Shown: piece by piece, positions 14,574 to 16,960 of the stretch
Numbering within the stretch: position 1 is the stretch's first letter
How the letters are laid out: each line of letters starts with the position of its first letter
Assembly (NCBI GenBank): GCA_964547415.1
Contig: CAZJNX010000103.1
Location: 1-16,960, forward strand
Length of the DNA: 16,960 nt
Reading direction: 5' to 3'
DNA from: CAZJNX01 sp964547415
Lineage (GTDB): Bacteria > Pseudomonadota > Alphaproteobacteria > Rhizobiales > Amorphaceae
Notes under the pieces: generated by a model
The model's input: only the letters and a program-made list of their open reading frames with translations
The model's database searches: none
Told to the model about the DNA's origin: nothing
Position numbers and translations under genes: made by a program

Positions 14574-15620
14574 ATGGAGATCGATTCGGCGAGCCCCCTC
14601 CTGCCCGAGAGGCATCCCCAGCAGGACCTGTTCATCTGCGACGTCGCGGATGCGGTCCTGAAGGATCTCATGCCGCAGATGGAGCACCCGTTCTATTCGC
14701 TCTCCAAGAAACCCGAGACGACCGTCCGCCGCTACGAGCACAACGGCAACTGGCTGGAGGTCACGCCGAGCGTCAAAGGTCTCGCCACGATCTACGACAA
14801 GGATATCCTGATCTACTGCATCTCGCAGATCATGGCGAAGCTGAAGCTGGGCGAGGCGGTGTCGCGCCGGGTGCGCATCAACAGCCACGATCTTCTGTGC
14901 TTCACCAACCGGGGAACGTCGGGGCGGGACTACGCCGCGCTGGTGGAATCCCTCGACCGGCTGGAGGGCACGCGCATCCGCACCAACATCCGCGTCGGCG
15001 ACATGGACTACACCGACGGCTTCGGCCTCATCGACGCCTCCTCCATCCGCCGCAAGCACGGGCTCGACGGGCGCATGCTCTCCTGCGAGATCGTGCTGTC
15101 CGACTGGGTGTTCGACGCCATCCGCGCCCGCGCCGTCCTCACCCTCCACCCCAACTATTTCCGCTTGCGCAAGCCGCTAGAGCGCCGCCTCTACGAGCTC
15201 GCTCGCAAGCACTGCGGCGCCAAGAAGGAGTGGACGTGCTCGGTCGCCCTTCTTCTCAAGAAGTCCGGCTCCAAGAGCCCCTTGAAGCACTTCCGCTACC
15301 TCCTGAAGGAGACCGCGGCCACCGACCACCTGCCCGACTACCTCGTCACCTTCGACGAAGAGCGCGACCAGGTCACCTTCGTGAACCGCGAGACCATGAG
15401 CCGGCAGGCCGCGCTGCCCGACTGGGTGGAGGCCATCGTGCTCGACGGGGACACCTACGAGGAGGCGCGCGAGGTGGCGCCGGGCTGGGATCCCTACTTC
15501 ATCGAGAAGGAGTGGAAGGACTGGCTCGCCACCTCCGGCAAGACGCCGCCCAGAAAGCCCGACGTCGCGTTCGTCGCCTTCTGCGCCAAGTTCTACGAGC
15601 GGCGGGGGGCGCCCGAATGA
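14574..15620 (+). CDS. repA: Plasmid replication initiator, RPA/RepA family (second copy, canonical)
   Basis: The 348-residue protein is a typical RPA-family initiator: LLPERHPQQDLFICDVADAV (9-28), QMEHPFYSLSKKPET (35-49), RRYEHNGNWLEVTPSVKGLA (52-71), TIYDKDILIYCISQ (72-85), TNRGTSGRDY (111-120), GFGLIDASSIRRK (149-161), LSDWVFDAIRA (175-185) and NYFRLRKPLERRLYELARKH (194-213). The C-terminus carries the EKEWKDWLATSGKTPPRKPD and FVAFCAKFY motifs also present, in altered form, in copy 1. The ATG at 14574 is chosen; a TTG upstream would fall in an iteron. It ends 68 bp from the stop of the convergent kdsA. Having its own iterons, it may form a complete replicon without repA1. The two proteins keep the PLERR motif at the same residue numbers, showing collinear paralogy. 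Confidence 0.93.
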   Translation: MEIDSASPLLPERHPQQDLFICDVADAVLKDLMPQMEHPFYSLSKKPETTVRRYEHNGNWLEVTPSVKGLATIYDKDILIYCISQIMAKLKLGEAVSRRVRINSHDLLCFTNRGTSGRDYAALVESLDRLEGTRIRTNIRVGDMDYTDGFGLIDASSIRRKHGLDGRMLSCEIVLSDWVFDAIRARAVLTLHPNYFRLRKPLERRLYELARKHCGAKKEWTCSVALLLKKSGSKSPLKHFRYLLKETAATDHLPDYLVTFDEERDQVTFVNRETMSRQAALPDWVEAIVLDGDTYEEAREVAPGWDPYFIEKEWKDWLATSGKTPPRKPDVAFVAFCAKFYERRGAPE

Positions 15621-15656
15621 TTCCGCCGCGCCTTCCGGAGCGGCCGACGAGCGGGG

Positions 15657-15716
15657 GCGGCGCCCGGGCGAAGCCCGCCCGCGTCGGATCAGCGACTTGG
15701 CGCGCCGGTATGAGAA
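15657..15716 (-). repeat. Dispersed intergenic repeat type 1, copy D
   Basis: It shares GCGGCGCCCGGGCGAAGC with copy A and GCGACTTGGCGCGCCGGTAT then GAGA with the others. It overlaps the 3' end of kdsA on the minus strand, so the last residues (SHTGAPSR) and the stop codon (15689-15691) lie in it. It fills most of the gap between repA2 and kdsA. Confidence 0.75.
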
Positions 15717-16561
15717 GGGGAGGGGGGTGCGCCGCCCTTCACGAGGGCGTCGATCGCGGCGAGGGAGGCGAGGAGCGGCTCCATCTCGTGGAGCGGAACC
15801 ATGTTCGGCCCGTCGGAGGGGGCGTTGTCCGGGTCCTCGTGGGTCTCCACGAAGACGGCAGCGACGCCGACGGCGACCGCCGCGCGCGACAGCACCGGCA
15901 CGAACTCCCGCTGCCCGCCCGACGACCCGCCGAGGCCGCCGGGCTGCTGCACCGAGTGGGTGGCGTCGAAGACGACCGGCGCGCCGGTCTCTGCCATGAT
16001 CGGCAGGGCGCGCATGTCGGAGACGAGGGTGTTGTAGCCGAAAGAGGCGCCGCGCTCGGTGAGGAGGACGCTCCGGTTGCCGCTGCCGGTGATCTTGGCC
16101 ACCACGTTCGCCATGTCCCAGGGCGCCAGGAACTGGCCCTTCTTGACGTTGACGACGCGCCCCGTGCGGGCGGCGGCGACGAGAAGGTCGGTCTGGCGGC
16201 ACAGGAAGGCGGGGATCTGCAGGACGTCGCACACGTCGGCGACGGGGGCGCACTGATCGGGCGCGTGAACGTCTGTGAGGACGGGAAGGCCGAGCCGCTC
16301 GCGGATCTCGGAAAAGACGGGCAGGGCGGCCTCGAGCCCCAGTCCGCGCCGGCCGGAGAGGGAGGTGCGGTTCGCCTTGTCGAAGCTCGTCTTGTAGACG
16401 AGGCCGAGGCCGAGCTTCCCGCATATCTCCTTCAGCCGTTCCGCGACGGCGAGCGCATGCTCCCGGCTTTCCATCTGGCAGGGCCCGGCGATCACCGAGA
16501 GCGGCAGGTGGTTGCCGATCCGTACTGGGCCGGCGGATACGATGGTGTAGGGTGCGGTCAT
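15689..16561 (-). CDS. kdsA: 3-deoxy-8-phosphooctulonate synthase (Kdo-8-phosphate synthase)
   Basis: The 290-residue enzyme condenses arabinose 5-phosphate with phosphoenolpyruvate to Kdo-8-phosphate, so it uses the product of kpsF. Motifs include IAGPCQMES (24-32), YKTSFDKANRTS (57-68), VLTDVH (94-99), DVLQIPAFLCRQTDLL (112-127), VKKGQFLAPWDM (139-150), VFDATHSVQQPGG (197-209) and ETHEDPDNAPSDGPNMV (239-255). Cys28 in AGPC, with His202, Glu239 and Asp250, matches the ligands of the metal-dependent class; E. coli-type enzymes have Asn in place of the Cys. The ATG at 16561 gives the usual N-terminus, though no strong ribosome site precedes it and a GTG at 16606 is in frame. The last residues come from a dispersed repeat. 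It lies apart from kpsF and kdsB, beyond the replication genes. Confidence 0.93.
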   Translation of the reverse strand: MTAPYTIVSAGPVRIGNHLPLSVIAGPCQMESREHALAVAERLKEICGKLGLGLVYKTSFDKANRTSLSGRRGLGLEAALPVFSEIRERLGLPVLTDVHAPDQCAPVADVCDVLQIPAFLCRQTDLLVAAARTGRVVNVKKGQFLAPWDMANVVAKITGSGNRSVLLTERGASFGYNTLVSDMRALPIMAETGAPVVFDATHSVQQPGGLGGSSGGQREFVPVLSRAAVAVGVAAVFVETHEDPDNAPSDGPNMVPLHEMEPLLASLAAIDALVKGGAPPSPSHTGAPSR

Positions 16562-16626
16562 TCGGGCGCGGAGCCGATCCTGAAGGGCGGGAGGCCAACG
16601 TCTCACGGCTTTTCGGTAGCCGCGAT

Positions 16627-16660
16627 CGCTCGCTCCTGTCCAGCCGTCCGCGAGCGAGCG
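16627..16660. promoter_or_regulatory. Inverted repeat upstream of kdsA
   Basis: CGCTCGCTC (16627-16635) and GAGCGAGCG (16652-16660) are exact reverse complements separated by 16 bases. The site is 66 bp upstream of the kdsA start, where an operator or leader hairpin could act. It is simple GC-rich sequence, so the evidence is weak. Confidence 0.3.
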
Positions 16661-16710
16661 CTCCTTCGGCCGGGCGCGCGCTTCCGCGCCTTGTGTCGCG
16701 ATCGTGGATC

Positions 16711-16716
16711 GCTAGC
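16711..16716. other. GCTAGC hexamer at the IS481-type junction
   Basis: The hexamer fits NCTAGN, the target that IS481 is known to prefer and duplicate. It lies directly before TGTGGCTACT, the probable left end of the element. The second copy would be beyond the window. Confidence 0.45.
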
Positions 16717-16960
16717 TGTGGCTACTATGAAGGTTGTTCATCCGGGGCCGGGATGTGAGGCTGTGGTTGCCATACCGAACAGCCCCGACCGGAGAGCACC
16801 CGGATGGACGTGCACAAGAATGCCCGCATGACCCATCATGGTCGAATCCTTCTGGTTCGCCGCGTTCGCGAAGAGGGACGGCGCGTCGTCGATGCGGCGA
16901 CGGTCGCGGGCGTGTCCGCACGCACGGCGTACAAGTGGCTGGCTCGGCATCGGGCGGGGG
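16717..16960 (+). mobile_element. IS481-type insertion sequence, left part
   Basis: The probable left end starts at TGTGGCTACTATGAAGG (16717), about 87 bp before the transposase ATG, as in other IS481-family elements that begin with TGT. The remainder, including the right inverted repeat, lies outside the window. The end is placed from the TGT start and the adjacent CTAG target, not from a matched repeat. Confidence 0.6.
16804..16960 (+). CDS. IS481-family transposase, N-terminal 52 residues
   Basis: From the ATG at 16804, preceded by CCGGAG, the frame is open to the window edge. It begins MDVHKNARMTHHGRILLVRR, the hallmark opening of IS481 transposases (N/D-hydrophobic-HKNARLT). VVDAATVAGVSARTAYKWLA, the helix-turn-helix that binds the ends, follows. 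The DDE integrase core is outside the window, so integrity cannot be judged. It lies about 240 bp from the divergent kdsA start. Confidence 0.85.
   Translation, partial: MDVHKNARMTHHGRILLVRRVREEGRRVVDAATVAGVSARTAYKWLARHRAG

Overview
The window looks like plasmid (extrachromosomal replicon) sequence from a high-GC alphaproteobacterium, most likely Hyphomicrobiales or Rhodobacterales. The evidence is two replication initiators of the RPA/RepA family with their own iterons, a short ParA with a ribbon-helix-helix partner, and KdsB and KdsA proteins of alphaproteobacterial type. I cannot name the genus.

Left edge (1-1975): broken mobile and surface-polysaccharide DNA. It holds the 5' part of an IS630-type element, a fragment of an IS5-type transposase, and an O-antigen polymerase/ligase-like gene (Wzy_C type) that has lost its start and carries two frameshifts.

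Capsule or LPS sugar region (2477-10646): a two-gene minus-strand operon encodes a nucleotide-sugar dehydrogenase and a UDP-glucuronate 4-epimerase-like enzyme. A 935-bp spacer rich in perfect palindromes separates it from the divergent kpsF (arabinose-5-phosphate isomerase), which is followed by kdsB (CMP-Kdo synthetase). Two overlapping minus-strand GT4 glycosyltransferases follow. kdsA (Kdo-8-phosphate synthase, metal-dependent type) lies on the far side of the replication module (15689-16561). Together kpsF, kdsA and kdsB cover the path from ribulose-5-phosphate to CMP-Kdo except for the KdsC phosphatase. This suggests a dedicated Kdo supply for a plasmid-borne capsule or LPS polysaccharide.

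Replication and partition region (10736-15620): parA and a small RHH gene run leftward with an ATGA overlap. A 1.3-kb origin region follows, with many ATCCGGT motifs, a DnaA-box-like site, GTGTTA repeats and a 22-bp iteron array broken by a 100-N assembly gap. Then come repA1, a second control region with the same ATCCGGT and GTGTTA signals but a different iteron, and repA2. Two paralogous initiators in tandem, each with its own iteron type, are the most striking feature.

Two dispersed intergenic repeats sit at the ends of the sugar genes. They overlap the stop codons of the epimerase, one glycosyltransferase and kdsA. The right edge (16717-16960) is the start of an IS481-type element next to a GCTAGC target-like hexamer.
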